Shown here: positions 18,096 through 27,002 of the stretch, piece by piece
How the letters are laid out: every line of letters begins with the position of its first letter
Position numbering within the stretch: position 1 is the stretch's first letter
Assembly (NCBI RefSeq): GCF_000426245.1
Contig: NZ_AUEZ01000072.1
Coordinates: 1 to 41,346, forward strand
Length of the DNA stretch: 41,346 bases
Direction of reading: 5' to 3'
From: Bradyrhizobium sp. Ai1a-2
Lineage (GTDB): Bacteria; Pseudomonadota; Alphaproteobacteria; Rhizobiales; Xanthobacteraceae
The notes under the pieces: model-generated
What the model was told of the DNA's origin: nothing
What the model saw: the letters and a program-made list of their open reading frames with translations, nothing else
Database searches by the model: none
Made by a program: the position numbers and the translations under genes

Positions 18096-18317
18096 TCAAA
18101 CGACAAAGGCAATGGCGATTATGAACCTAATGAAGCGTCGGAGTTCGATCTCACTTATGGCTGCACGTCCCAAAATGAGTTTGGCGATCTCCGTCCGATT
18201 AGTAGGAGTTCGGAGATCCGCCGGCAGTGCCGCGACTGCTTCATCAAAAATTTGTCCTAAAGCCGAAAGCTGTTCTGAATCAAATGCGCTACTATGTTCG
18301 CATATGAATCGCTCCAC
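18096..18317 (-). CDS. Small conserved-looking hypothetical protein
   Basis: A 73-residue acidic N-terminal, helical protein (AFDSEQLSALGQIFDEAVAA, TNRTEIAKLILGRA) with a hydrophobic C-terminal stretch (RRFIRFIIAIAFVV). The pattern resembles small uncharacterised proteins common in Bradyrhizobium, but I cannot assign a function. Its ATG lies inside the end of the upstream ORF with an overlap of 26 bases, which suggests coupling. Confidence 0.5.
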   Translation of the reverse strand: MERFICEHSSAFDSEQLSALGQIFDEAVAALPADLRTPTNRTEIAKLILGRAAISEIELRRFIRFIIAIAFVV

Positions 18318-18588
18318 ACCACCCCCTTACCGCTCTATCGGTTAGTTCGTCGCGTTCCGGACAGGGCCCGAGTTTTGCCCTTATCAACTCTCTTGTGAGT
18401 TCGTTGAGCGCTTGCGCTGCCTCAAGCGAGTCCTTGTCTTCACAGATTAGTCCTGCAACCTCTTCGATTTTCAGCTCGATGCTCTGCTTCAAGTGCTGGA
18501 CACGCGCGTCGCAGCGATGAAAGTGCGCAGCAGGTTCTGGAGGCTGTGGTCCAGTAAGGTTAGGATGTGGACCGGTCTTAGCTCCCAT
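18292..18588 (-). CDS. Hypothetical protein
   Basis: A 98-residue protein read from the ATG at 18588 (MGAKTGPHPNLTGPQPPEP), with a helical middle (LKQSIELKIEEVAGLICEDK) and AQALNELTRELIRAKLG. I do not recognise a family. It overlaps the preceding small ORF by 11 bases (its ATG precedes that ORF's TAA) and the next by 26 bases, so the three may form a coupled set downstream of the nod box. Confidence 0.45.
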   Translation of the reverse strand: MGAKTGPHPNLTGPQPPEPAAHFHRCDARVQHLKQSIELKIEEVAGLICEDKDSLEAAQALNELTRELIRAKLGPCPERDELTDRAVRGWCGAIHMRT

Positions 18589-18886
18589 TAAGGAACAACA
18601 TTTGATTAAGAGTCTGGAGAGGAACGGCGAGAACTGGAAGCGGGAGCACACAAAACGCTGTCACCCAATATCCTCGTTTCAGGCGCTCTATTGGGTTCGC
18701 TTTTCTAAAGCCGCCCACTATCATAGTCATGGCTGCCCCAATCATTCTGGCATAAGAATTCGAAGTCGATGCACGACAGCAGCTCGCTGGCTGGCGCGCA
18801 ATGTCAGTTTGGTAGTGAGACATGCCGGCACGCAGAGCGCGCACGCTTGACTGACGGCCCCCAGCAATCGACAATCGATTGTTCAC
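18578..18886 (-). CDS. Possible small ORF directly after nod box
   Basis: An open frame with a GTG at 18886, 56 bases after the nod box, or an ATG at 18745 giving 55 residues. The C-terminal part has one likely membrane segment (GYWVTAFCVLPLPVLAVPL). There is no recognised homology and no clear ribosome site. It is included because it lies in the right place and orientation to be the first gene of a NodD-controlled transcript. Confidence 0.3.
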   Translation of the reverse strand: MNNRLSIAGGRQSSVRALRAGMSHYQTDIARQPASCCRASTSNSYARMIGAAMTMIVGGFRKANPIERLKRGYWVTAFCVLPLPVLAVPLQTLNQMLFLNGS

Positions 18887-18941
18887 GATTTGCTATTTCT
18901 CAGTTCCATCTCAGTCGGCACGTTGCCTAGCAGCGTTCGCT

Positions 18942-18989
18942 ACATTGGTAAAATAGATTGTTCTGATAGTGTGCATTCACGGTTTGGAT
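18942..18989 (-). promoter_or_regulatory. nod box 1
   Basis: Read on the minus strand, the 48 bases contain the nod box blocks in order and spacing: ATCCA at the distal end (18985-18989), GTGAATG, CTATC, AGAACAATC and TATTTTACCAATG. This agrees closely with the consensus ATCCA...GATG...ATC-NAAACAATC-RATTTTACCAATC bound by NodD. It points leftwards, towards the small ORFs at 18886-18096 and the phosphopantetheinyl transferase. Confidence 0.85.
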
Positions 18990-19215
18990 ACAAAGAACGG
19001 CGTCGATGAGCTCCCCGACGATCGCATCGCGCGCCAGACATCTTCAGAATCGGTGCGATCATCAGGTCCGGACGGCACATTGCAACACCTCGCGCGTGCC
19101 CCGGGATGAACGTCGAGTCAACCGAAACTTCGTGGCCCGCATTCCCTGAGCCCGACATGCAGCCGCTGCGTCAAGCTGCCGAAGGAATGGGAGAAACGCA
19201 GGACGCGCATGGTGC
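18990..19215. other. Gap between hypE and nod box 1
   Basis: No gene, hairpin terminator or repeat is evident. The hup operon ends at hypE without a visible rho-independent terminator, so read-through into the nod-box unit is possible. Confidence 0.4.
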
Positions 19216-20262
19216 TCAACAGATCCGGGGCAATTGCTCACCTGATAGCCAATCGACAATTCTGCTACCGCCGAACCGGGTCGACAGCAGCACGAAACGA
19301 TGATCATCGGCCACGGCCTCGCCGACATCGGCGGCATCCCGGCCGAGCGGATTTGCCTTCATTGCAGCAAGCACGGCATTGGCCATCTCAGGCGCCACGA
19401 TCGCAACCAGTTTGCCTTCGTTGGCGACATAGAGCGGATCAAGCCCAAGAAGCTCGCACGCCGCGGCCACGCCCGGCTTCACAGGAATGGCTTCTTCCTG
19501 CAGACGAAAACCGAGGCCCGATTGATGCGCAATTTCGTTGAGTGTTGCGGCAAAACCGCCACGGGTGGGGTCGCGCATCGCTCGAATGCCGCCGCCGCCG
19601 ACGGCAACAATTTCGGCTACGAGATGATGCAGCGCTGCGGAGTCGGAGACGATGTCGGTCTCGAAAGCGAGATTCTGACGCTTCGACATGATCGCCACAC
19701 CATGATCGCCGAGGCTGCCTGACACCAGCACACGGTCGCCGACGCTTGCCTTGTCGGCGGAGAGATCGAGCCCATCAGGTAAAATCCCGATGCCGGTCGT
19801 GGAGATAAACAGACCATCCGCCTTGCCGCGTTCGACGACTTTGGTATCGCCGGTAATGATGTAAACGCCGGCGGTGCGTGCCGCCTCGCCCATCGAATCC
19901 GCAATCATCTTCAGATCCGAGAAGCGCAAGCCCTCCTCGATGATGAAACTTGCTGACAGATAGAGCGGTCGCGCGCCGGCCATCGCGACATCATTGATCG
20001 TTCCGTGCACGGCAAGCGACCCGATATTGCCACCCGAAAAGAACAGCGGCGAAACCACATAGCCGTCGGTCGTCATCACCATCCTGCCGGCGCGAACGTC
20101 AAAGGCAGACTGGTCGTTGCCGCGGGCGAGCCATTTATTACCGAACGCCTCGTGGAACAGGCCGAAGATCAGCTGCGTCATGGCGCGCCCGCCCGCGCCA
20201 TGGGACAGATCGACGCATCCGTTATCGATGTCGAGCTTGCTCTGATAAGCCATCGCTGTCAT
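19216..20262 (-). CDS. hypE: Hydrogenase maturation factor HypE
   Basis: A 348-residue protein of the PurM/AIR-synthase fold. It receives carbamoyl from HypF on its C-terminal cysteine and dehydrates it to thiocyanate, the source of the cyanide ligands of the [NiFe] site. It has LSHGAGGRAM near the start, GTINDVAMAGARPLYLS, the ATP-site segment ITGDTKVVERGKADG, and the diagnostic C-terminus PRIC with the essential terminal Cys. The frame extends upstream, but the ATG at 20262 follows a GAGGCGG site and lies just after the hypD stop. It is the last gene of the hup-hyp operon. Confidence 0.96.
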   Translation of the reverse strand: MTAMAYQSKLDIDNGCVDLSHGAGGRAMTQLIFGLFHEAFGNKWLARGNDQSAFDVRAGRMVMTTDGYVVSPLFFSGGNIGSLAVHGTINDVAMAGARPLYLSASFIIEEGLRFSDLKMIADSMGEAARTAGVYIITGDTKVVERGKADGLFISTTGIGILPDGLDLSADKASVGDRVLVSGSLGDHGVAIMSKRQNLAFETDIVSDSAALHHLVAEIVAVGGGGIRAMRDPTRGGFAATLNEIAHQSGLGFRLQEEAIPVKPGVAAACELLGLDPLYVANEGKLVAIVAPEMANAVLAAMKANPLGRDAADVGEAVADDHRFVLLSTRFGGSRIVDWLSGEQLPRIC

Positions 20263-20276
20263 GACGTCATCCGCCT

Positions 20277-21404
20277 CTAGTGATGATCGCGAAACCTGCC
20301 ATAAGTCCAATGTGCTGCGCAGGCGCCTTCCGCCGAGACCATGCAGGACCCCATCGGAGTTTCGGGCCTGCAGATGGTTCCAAATAGCTTGCAGTCGACC
20401 GGCTTCTTCACGCCGCGTAGGATCGCGCCGCACTCGCACCCGGGATTATCGGCGACGCGCACTTCGTGCATCGCGAAACGCACTTCGGCGTCAAATTGAG
20501 CGTAAGCCAGCTTCAGCTTCAGTCCGCTATAGGGTACGAGCCCGAGCCCGCGCCATTCGAACTGGTCCCGCAGTTCGAAGATGTCCGACACCTCTTTCTT
20601 GGCGCGCGAATTGCCTTCTCGCGTCACGGCACGGCTGTATTGGTTCTCCACCTCATAACGACCTTCGTTCACCTGCCGCACCAGCATCAATATCGCCTGC
20701 AGCATGTCGAGCGGTTCAAATCCCGCGATCACAACCGGCTTGCCGAATTCTTCGGCGACGAAGTCGTAGGGCTCCGTGCCAATGATGGTGCTGACATGCC
20801 CCGGCCCGACGAAACCATCGATTTCGACCCGCCCGATATTGCGGATATCGGCACCCCCGAGAATGCTGAGGATCGCCGACGGAGTCAGCACGTGATTGCA
20901 GAACACGCTGAAATTCTTCAGCTGCTTCTTCTCGGCAAGCCGAAGCGTAACTGCAGTCGGCGGCGTCGTAGTCTCGAATCCGATTGCAAAGAAGACCACC
21001 TCCCGATCTTTCGCCTGTTCGGCGATTCGGACTGCATCGAGCGTCGAGTAGATCATCCGAATGTCCGTGCCACGGGTTTTGGCGCGAAGCAGGGATTGCC
21101 CTTGCGCGCCGGGTACGCGCATCAGGTCGCCGTAGACACAGAGAGTGACCTCCGGCCGGTCTGCGAGCTTAATTCCCATGTCGATCCGGCTGGCGGGGAG
21201 AACACAGACGGGGCAGCCCGGCCCGTGGACCATGCGGACGTTCACAGGCAGCATATCCTCCAGGGCATAGCGGGAAATCGCATGCGTGTGCCCGCCACAG
21301 AATTCCATGAATCGATAGAGCCTTTGCGGACTGGCTTCGGCTCCAATCGCACGCGCGAGCCCCTGCGCGATGGTCTTGTCGCGAAATTCATCGGCATATT
21401 TCAT
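20277..21404 (-). CDS. hypD: Hydrogenase maturation factor HypD
   Basis: A 375-residue 4Fe-4S scaffold protein on which, with HypC, the Fe(CN)2CO unit is assembled. It shows the conserved EFCGGHTHAI (about residues 34-43), the thiol pair in GPGCPVCVLP (62-71), AIGFETTTPPTA, and the C-terminal cysteine-rich cluster region (NPGCECGAIL, CKLFGTICRPETPMGSCMVS). The start overlaps the hypC stop (ATGA). Confidence 0.97.
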   Translation of the reverse strand: MKYADEFRDKTIAQGLARAIGAEASPQRLYRFMEFCGGHTHAISRYALEDMLPVNVRMVHGPGCPVCVLPASRIDMGIKLADRPEVTLCVYGDLMRVPGAQGQSLLRAKTRGTDIRMIYSTLDAVRIAEQAKDREVVFFAIGFETTTPPTAVTLRLAEKKQLKNFSVFCNHVLTPSAILSILGGADIRNIGRVEIDGFVGPGHVSTIIGTEPYDFVAEEFGKPVVIAGFEPLDMLQAILMLVRQVNEGRYEVENQYSRAVTREGNSRAKKEVSDIFELRDQFEWRGLGLVPYSGLKLKLAYAQFDAEVRFAMHEVRVADNPGCECGAILRGVKKPVDCKLFGTICRPETPMGSCMVSAEGACAAHWTYGRFRDHH

Positions 21405-21637
21405 GGCTGCAGCCCCCGCTCCCTGCTACCGAATTCATGCAGAAGCTCCAGCGTGCGCTTGGCTTCCGCTGGGTCGATCCTGGTCAGTGCGCAGCCGACA
21501 TGGATAAGGACGTAATCTCCTACTGCGAGATCTTCGACGAGCGCGATCGATATTTCCTTCTTCACGCCATCGATCGACACGACGGCCATGTCATCGGGAA
21601 GAATTTTCGTAACTTCAGCGGGTATCGAGAGACACAT
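21401..21637 (-). CDS. hypC: Hydrogenase chaperone HypC
   Basis: A 78-residue HypC/HupF family chaperone that carries the iron unit with HypD and delivers it to the large subunit. The mature N-terminus MCLSIPAEV carries the essential Cys2, followed by the small beta-barrel core (VSIDGVKKEISIALVEDLAVGDYVLIHVG). The ATG at 21637 exposes Cys2 and lies one base after the hypF stop; the 12 extra upstream codons of the open frame are therefore not used. The paralogue hupF is at 28282-28617. Confidence 0.96.
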   Translation of the reverse strand: MCLSIPAEVTKILPDDMAVVSIDGVKKEISIALVEDLAVGDYVLIHVGCALTRIDPAEAKRTLELLHEFGSRERGLQP

Positions 21638-21638
21638 A

Positions 21639-23906
21639 TCAGCCTGATCCTTTGTCGCCCGGCCTTCGTTCACCGATCTTCAGGGCGGCGATCCAGGCTT
21701 GTCCGAGACTCAAGCCACCATCATTGGCCGGCACCTGCCGAGGCAGCAGCGGAGTGAGGCCTGCCACAATGCAGCCGCGCTGGATTTCATTCGCGATCAC
21801 CGCATTCAAAAAGCAGCCGCCGCTTAGGCTGACGGTGGCAATGCCGGTCGCGCGCGCGACACGCACAATCCAATCCACGCAAGCAGCGGAGAACGTGCCA
21901 TGAAACAGCTCGGCTCCGGCGGTGGCGTCGACCTCGTCTGCTAACAAACGCTCGAAGAGAGGACGAAAGGACAGCGCGCCGGCATCGATCGCCCAGCCCT
22001 GCTCGAGCACCGCGGTCCGGCGAACACGCGCCTCGAGCTTCATCGCGGCCTCGCCCTCGTAGCTCTGCGATGTCGCCACACCAAGCAGTCCTGCCGCCGC
22101 GTCGAACAGACGGCCCGCGCTGGTTGTCACCGGCCCGTCAGGCTGCTCGAGCAATGCGAGCAGACGCTCGGCTTGCGGCTGACTGCCAAAGCGCTGCTTG
22201 ATTTCTGTCTTCCGTTCCAACGCGTACAGCACCGCAGCAGCCATGCGCCATGGTTCGCGGGCCGCGCGATCTCCCCCGGGCATTTTCAAGGGCGAAAGGT
22301 GTCCGATGCGGCGAAACACGGCGCCCTCGCACCACAACAGTTCACCACCCCAGCTACCGCCGTCAGCACCATAGCCATAACCGTCGAGAACAAGCGCCAG
22401 GATGGGCCCTTCAACGCCGTGCTCTGCCATCACCGCGGCAGCATGCGCATGGTGGTGTTGGACGGCAATCCGAGGACGGCCGCTTGCTTCGGCAAAGCGG
22501 GTCGACGCCATGTTCGGATGCAGATCATGGGCTATGACGACCGGCTCGACATCGAGGGTCGATGTCAAATGCCGGATCGTTTCCTCGAGGAACTGGATCC
22601 CTTCGGGCGTACCGAGATCGCCGATGTGCTGCGAGACGAAGGCCTCGTTGCCCCGCGTGATGGTGACGGTCGATTTCAGGGCGCCGCCCACCGCGAGCAC
22701 GGAAGGCACGGACCTTGCCAGCCGGATCGGATCGGGCACGTACCCGCGGGCGCGGCGGGTGAATTGCGCACTTCCGGCCACCACCGAGATCACGGAATCA
22801 TCAGCACGCGTCACGAAATCGCGGTCATGGGTCACGATCAGGTCGGCGATGCCCGCGAGCCGCCGCACCGCCTCCGCGTTGTCGATCAAGATCGGTTCGC
22901 CGCTGGGATTGGCACTCGTGGCGACGGTGATCGGACCTTCACCATCAAGCCATGGTCTCGTGGGCAGAAGCGCATGGAAGACGAGGTGATGGAGCGGCGC
23001 CACCGGCAGCATGATCCCGATGCGCGACAGGCCTGGCGCAATCGAACGCGCCAGCTTGTCGCGCGACTTCAGGAGAACGATCGGCCGAGCTGCGGATTCG
23101 AGCAACGCAAGCTCCGCGGCGTTCGCCTCCGCAATCTCGCTGATCTGTTCCACGGAACCGATCATGACAGCGAACGGCTTCTGGTCGCGATGCTTCCTCC
23201 TGCGCAGCCGTTGCACGGCGTCATGGTTACGGGCATCGCAGAGCAGCTGGTAGCCACCGAGCCCTTTGATGGCGACGATTTGGCCGCCGGCTATCGCTGC
23301 CGCGATGTCGTTAATTTCGTGACTCAACCGAGGCCCGCATGTCGGGCACGCAACCGCTTCCGCATGAAACCTGCGGCTGGCCGGATCGGCATATTCGGCC
23401 GCGCAGGCCTCACACATCGCAAACGCATTCATCGAGGTGTTGCGGCGATCGTAGGGAAGCCGCTCGACGATGGTGTAGCGCGGGCCGCACTGGGTGCAAT
23501 TGATGAAGGGATAGCGGTAATAGCGGCTATTCGGGTCGAACAACTCATCGAGACATTGACGGCATGTCGCGGCATCGGCGACGATGCGTGTCGACACCTT
23601 GCCCTGTTCGCTGGCACGGATCGAAAAGTCTTTCGCCGCAAGGGCGCCAATTTCCTGAATGGAGATCTGGTCGATCCGCGCCAATGGAGGTCTTTGGAGT
23701 GGCAAAGCCGTGAGAAAATCGGACGTGCGGTCTCCCTCCACCTCAATGATCAGGCCATCGGCATCATTGGCAACGAAGCCGGTCAACCTATAGCGGGTGG
23801 CGAGACCATACACATATGGACGAAAGCCGACGCCCTGCACGGCGCCCCTGATACGCACGCGCAGCCTCTTTCGCTCGCGGGTGATGGCCTCGCCGCTCCC
23901 GCTCAT
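21639..23906 (-). CDS. hypF: Carbamoyltransferase HypF
   Basis: A 755-residue enzyme that makes carbamoyl-adenylate from carbamoyl phosphate and ATP and passes it to HypE. The domains in order are acylphosphatase (about 15-105, with GAVQGVGFRPYVYGLA), two zinc fingers of the C-x2-C-x18-C-x2-C type (about 112-190, with CRQC, CTQC, CEAC, CPTC), YrdC-like (about 205-390, with VAIKGLGGYQLLCDA), and the Kae1-like C-terminal domain (with VQHHHAHAAAVMAEHG and VLDGYGYGADGGSWGGE). The length is complete. It starts 9 bases after hypB. Confidence 0.97.
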   Translation of the reverse strand: MSGSGEAITRERKRLRVRIRGAVQGVGFRPYVYGLATRYRLTGFVANDADGLIIEVEGDRTSDFLTALPLQRPPLARIDQISIQEIGALAAKDFSIRASEQGKVSTRIVADAATCRQCLDELFDPNSRYYRYPFINCTQCGPRYTIVERLPYDRRNTSMNAFAMCEACAAEYADPASRRFHAEAVACPTCGPRLSHEINDIAAAIAGGQIVAIKGLGGYQLLCDARNHDAVQRLRRRKHRDQKPFAVMIGSVEQISEIAEANAAELALLESAARPIVLLKSRDKLARSIAPGLSRIGIMLPVAPLHHLVFHALLPTRPWLDGEGPITVATSANPSGEPILIDNAEAVRRLAGIADLIVTHDRDFVTRADDSVISVVAGSAQFTRRARGYVPDPIRLARSVPSVLAVGGALKSTVTITRGNEAFVSQHIGDLGTPEGIQFLEETIRHLTSTLDVEPVVIAHDLHPNMASTRFAEASGRPRIAVQHHHAHAAAVMAEHGVEGPILALVLDGYGYGADGGSWGGELLWCEGAVFRRIGHLSPLKMPGGDRAAREPWRMAAAVLYALERKTEIKQRFGSQPQAERLLALLEQPDGPVTTSAGRLFDAAAGLLGVATSQSYEGEAAMKLEARVRRTAVLEQGWAIDAGALSFRPLFERLLADEVDATAGAELFHGTFSAACVDWIVRVARATGIATVSLSGGCFLNAVIANEIQRGCIVAGLTPLLPRQVPANDGGLSLGQAWIAALKIGERRPGDKGSG

Positions 23907-23915
23907 CGTTTCCGC

Positions 23916-24836
23916 CTAAGCACGGCGTTTCTGATGCGCGGCCTGTTTCCGAATCCAGGCGTAGAACGCGGCAAAGCCTTCGCCGTTACGAGCCGAAACC
24001 GTCAGCACCTCGATCTTCGGATTCACGCGTCTCGCATATTCGATGGTTTGGGCCGGGTCGAAGTCGAGCACCGGCGCCAGGTCGATCTTGTTGATCAGCA
24101 TCAGCGCGGATGCCGCAAACATGTCAGGATATTTGAGCGGCTTGTCTTCACCTTCGGTGGTCGAGAGCACCACGATCTTGCAGGCCTCGCCGAGATCGAA
24201 TGCTGCGGGGCAAACCAGATTTCCGACATTCTCGATGAAGAGAATGCCGTCCTTTAGCGGTGGCAAGCGGCGATAGGCCTCACCGACCATCGCGGCATCG
24301 AGATGGCAGCCCTTGCCAGTGTTGATTTGGACCGCGGGAACACCGGTCGCGCGAACGCGCTCAGCATCATTCGAGGTCTGCTGGTCCCCCTCGATGACCC
24401 CGACCGGGCGGCTCTTCTTGAGCTCTGAGATGGCGCGAACGAGAAGCGAGGTCTTGCCCGCGCCGGGACTGGAGACGAGATTGAACACAAGCAGGTCGTC
24501 GGCCAGGAAGCGCGCGCGGTTGTCGGCTGCCATGGTGTTGTTCCTGCCGAGGATGTCACGCTCGATCTGAATGATGCGGTCGCTGCTCATGCCCGCGATC
24601 TTCAATCTGGCGGGATCGGTGCCGCAGTTCACAAGCCCGTCTCCTTCATGCGCATGATCATGATGGTAATGATTGCCGTGGTGATGATGTGCGCCATGCC
24701 TCCCACGCTCATGACCATGGTGGTGATCGTGATGATCATCCGCATGATCATGGTGACCGCCGTGGGCTTGACCACCCTGCGCGTGGGCGCGTCCAGTGGA
24801 GGGCGTCCCTTCGCTGCATCCACATGCGGTACACAT
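23916..24836 (-). CDS. hypB: GTPase and nickel-binding protein HypB
   Basis: A 306-residue SIMIBI-class GTPase inserting nickel with HypA. After MCTACGCSEG, which has the N-terminal Cys motif for high-affinity nickel binding, comes a histidine-rich stretch (about residues 17-64, more than 20 His) of the rhizobial type that stores nickel. The G domain shows the P-loop LVSSPGAGKTSLL, VIEGDQQTSNDAERV, ENVGNLVCPAAFDLGE and the guanine motif LINKIDLA. The ATG at 24836 overlaps the hypA stop (TGATG). The His region makes the opposite strand look like a Met-rich ORF, which is not a gene. Confidence 0.97.
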   Translation of the reverse strand: MCTACGCSEGTPSTGRAHAQGGQAHGGHHDHADDHHDHHHGHERGRHGAHHHHGNHYHHDHAHEGDGLVNCGTDPARLKIAGMSSDRIIQIERDILGRNNTMAADNRARFLADDLLVFNLVSSPGAGKTSLLVRAISELKKSRPVGVIEGDQQTSNDAERVRATGVPAVQINTGKGCHLDAAMVGEAYRRLPPLKDGILFIENVGNLVCPAAFDLGEACKIVVLSTTEGEDKPLKYPDMFAASALMLINKIDLAPVLDFDPAQTIEYARRVNPKIEVLTVSARNGEGFAAFYAWIRKQAAHQKRRA

Positions 24837-25177
24837 CAGTCGACCTCCAATTGCTTTACTCGCATCTCTTCGCCCGCGGTCACATGGAGCTGATAGCTTC
24901 CGCAGCAGGGACACGGCTCAGCGCGCTGCCCAATCTCAACGCTCCTTGAACAGGCCATGCACCAAGCGAGACCAGGCAATTTCTCGATTTCGAGGACCGC
25001 GCCATCGGCGATAGTCTGCGCCGCAGCGGCCTCGAAGCAAAACTTCATCGCTTCGGGAGCGGCATGGCTCAATGCGCCGATCTCCAGACACACGGTCCGC
25101 ACCTTGGAGAACGACCGCCGGCGGGCCTCCTCCTCGACGATCTCGATGATGCCCTGACAAAGTGCCATTTCATGCAT
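24836..25177 (-). CDS. hypA: Nickel metallochaperone HypA
   Basis: A 113-residue zinc and nickel protein partnering HypB in nickel insertion. The N-terminus MHEMALCQGIIEIVEEEARR carries the nickel-ligand His2; the zinc-binding cysteines are CMAC and CPCC near residues 73-94. The upstream extension of the open frame is rejected because the ATG at 25177 gives the obligatory M-H-E start and overlaps the end of hupK by 8 bases. Confidence 0.96.
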   Translation of the reverse strand: MHEMALCQGIIEIVEEEARRRSFSKVRTVCLEIGALSHAAPEAMKFCFEAAAAQTIADGAVLEIEKLPGLAWCMACSRSVEIGQRAEPCPCCGSYQLHVTAGEEMRVKQLEVD

Positions 25178-26267
25178 CGGCACCCTCGCGAAAATTGAGC
25201 CTGAATCCAACACACGGGTCGTACGATGCGACCATGGCTCGCACCGCATCTCGTCCCTGTCTGCTCGCCGTCAGCACCGCGCCCTGCAGGCTGCGGACCA
25301 GCGGTCCGCGCGCGTGAAAATTCCACTCAGTCGGCGCAAGGAACTCGAAACGAGAAATGTGCCCCTCACGGTCAAGCTCAACCGCGTGATAGAGGCGTCC
25401 CCTGGCACATTCGACCGCGGCGGCACCTAGGGACGGCCGCAGCGTGTAGCTTTCGAGGATCCCATCCTCGGCTGTGTCGGCACTTGCACTGGCCTGGAGC
25501 CATTCGCACAGCCGGGCGACTTCAGCAATTCTCGCCTTCAGCCGTTCGGCCGGTCTCGACCGGCTTGGCGGGAGCTGATCGCGCATGGCCCAGCGCGCCC
25601 ACACACCTGTCTCGGGAATACGGCCATCTAGGTCCGGGGCTTGGGACAATCCCGCATTATCCGCGAGCAACCGTTCAATCACCTTGTGGTCGTCAGCAAC
25701 GGACAGGAACGAATGCTCGACCGGGTTTGGCTGCAGTACGTCTTCGTCGAAAGCCGCCATGCGAAGCGCGAGTGGGCTGCCCGGCCTCGGCACACCATCT
25801 TCGTTCGCTATGCCAAGGGCAGCCAGCTCAGGCCTCATCCGCGCCATTGCCTCACCCAGAGCCTGGCCGCAGCCGCTCTCCGCGATGCCGACGAGCACCG
25901 ATGCGGCCCGCATCCCGGCGCGGATGGCCGCGGCGCTGGCGGTATCGAGCGCGAGGTGCCAAACAAATAGCCCCCGCAGCAATTCCGTAAGCCGCTCGGC
26001 AACGACCAGGGTAACACGATGCCGCCTCGTCGCAAGGCTGACATGCTCGCCGCGCGCCGCCTCAACGGAGGACAGGAATGCGACCTGGTGCGCAGCCGCG
26101 CACAGCGAGAAGAGCCGTGGCAATACGTCGAGCAGCGAAGCGGCCGGCTTACCCGCAAACAGCCGCGCCAGTGGCGGCCGCGCCCGCGGCTGGATCTCGA
26201 CGGCGGCAATTGCGCCGCCCGCAAGCGATACCGTGACATCGATCTCGTTGCGGAAGGCGAGGCTCAT
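25170..26267 (-). CDS. hupK: Hydrogenase assembly scaffold HupK
   Basis: A 365-residue protein distantly related to the hydrogenase large subunit, thought to act as a scaffold during cofactor assembly in rhizobial-type hup systems. It ends in ASYDPCVGFRLNF, echoing the DPC-x2-C of HupL but with the second Cys lost, and has an LARLFAGKPAASLLDVLPRL segment in its N-terminal part. Start ATG at 26267 overlapping the hupJ stop (ATGA). The order hupJ-hupK-hypA is that of Bradyrhizobium and Rhizobium hup clusters. Confidence 0.93.
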   Translation of the reverse strand: MSLAFRNEIDVTVSLAGGAIAAVEIQPRARPPLARLFAGKPAASLLDVLPRLFSLCAAAHQVAFLSSVEAARGEHVSLATRRHRVTLVVAERLTELLRGLFVWHLALDTASAAAIRAGMRAASVLVGIAESGCGQALGEAMARMRPELAALGIANEDGVPRPGSPLALRMAAFDEDVLQPNPVEHSFLSVADDHKVIERLLADNAGLSQAPDLDGRIPETGVWARWAMRDQLPPSRSRPAERLKARIAEVARLCEWLQASASADTAEDGILESYTLRPSLGAAAVECARGRLYHAVELDREGHISRFEFLAPTEWNFHARGPLVRSLQGAVLTASRQGRDAVRAMVASYDPCVGFRLNFREGADA

Positions 26268-26797
26268 CGGCGCCGCGCCGTCAGTAAACCCTGCAAGAAA
26301 TGTCGGCGGTCGATCGATCTGATATGTGGTGCATCGCGGCCATGTGATGCCGCGGTGTCGGCCGCCGACATCAGCGCCGCGAGCGCTGCTTCGGCCGTGG
26401 CGCATGCGGTTGCCATGTCCTCGAACCCAAACATCGGCGACAACAGCGAGCAGCTTGCAATTGGCCCCACGAGCGCAACCTCACTGACGGTGAATTGAAT
26501 GTCGCCGGCCGGAAATCGCACGAGCAGGTGCGTGTCCCTTGCCCGAAACGATTGGGAAGCGCCGTCGGGCACCGGTATGACCACGTTCATGAACCAAGGC
26601 GTGACCATGATGCCGATGACCCTGCCCTCGTGCAGACGAAAGCCGACGGCTTCGACGCTCAGGGTCTCGTTGAAGATCGGCAGGTTGCGCACGGCGTGAT
26701 TGCCGATATCCCGATAGGCTGCGGCGAGCATCTCGCCCCACGCCGCCGGATCAGCATGCATGCTCCTGCGGGAATGCTGGCGGTGGTCAAGCGTCAT
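26264..26797 (-). CDS. hupJ: Hydrogenase assembly chaperone HupJ (HybE family)
   Basis: A 177-residue HybE/HupJ family protein assisting maturation of the uptake hydrogenase. The conserved core is MRNLPIFN-like (HAVRNLPIFNETLSVEAVGF), VIGIMVTPWFMNVVIPVPDG and LLVRFPAGDIQFTVSEVALV, followed by SCSLLSPMFGFEDMATACAT. I take the ATG at 26797, which overlaps the rubredoxin gene hupI by 11 bases; an internal ATG at residue 13 is also possible. Confidence 0.93.
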   Translation of the reverse strand: MTLDHRQHSRRSMHADPAAWGEMLAAAYRDIGNHAVRNLPIFNETLSVEAVGFRLHEGRVIGIMVTPWFMNVVIPVPDGASQSFRARDTHLLVRFPAGDIQFTVSEVALVGPIASCSLLSPMFGFEDMATACATAEAALAALMSAADTAASHGRDAPHIRSIDRRHFLQGLLTARRR

Positions 26798-27002
26798 CTT
26801 CAATCGCCATGAACTTCGATTTGGGCGCGTCGCAATTTGGACAACACCAATCTTCGGGCAATGCTGCGAAAGACGTTCCCGCGGCAATCTGCGCCGCCTC
26901 ATCACCCTCAGCCGGGTCGTAGACGATCCAGCAGATGCCGCACTCCATGCGCACGGCATCTGCGAGATCCTGCCGCGTGCCAAAATTCTCAAAGCTCGTC
27001 AT
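26787..27002 (-). CDS. hupI: Rubredoxin HupI
   Basis: A 71-residue one-iron rubredoxin with the two metal-binding knuckles CGIC (around residue 21-24) and CPNC (around 54-57), and the usual W-x-V-Y-D-P and P-x-D-W-C-C-P contexts. In hup operons it supports hydrogenase synthesis in the presence of oxygen. Its ATG overlaps the hupH stop (ATGA). Confidence 0.96.
   Translation of the reverse strand: MTSFENFGTRQDLADAVRMECGICWIVYDPAEGDEAAQIAAGTSFAALPEDWCCPNCDAPKSKFMAIEDDA

Noticed and set aside
22173..24257. 694-codon plus-strand open frame opposite hypF and hypB
   Set aside because: It is a shadow of the GC-rich minus-strand genes; the sequence is Arg/His-rich without any family motif, while hypF and hypB are complete on the other strand.
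24648..24893. Met-rich plus-strand frame
   Set aside because: It is the complement of the His codons in the HypB nickel-binding stretch (CAT/CAC read as ATG/GTG).
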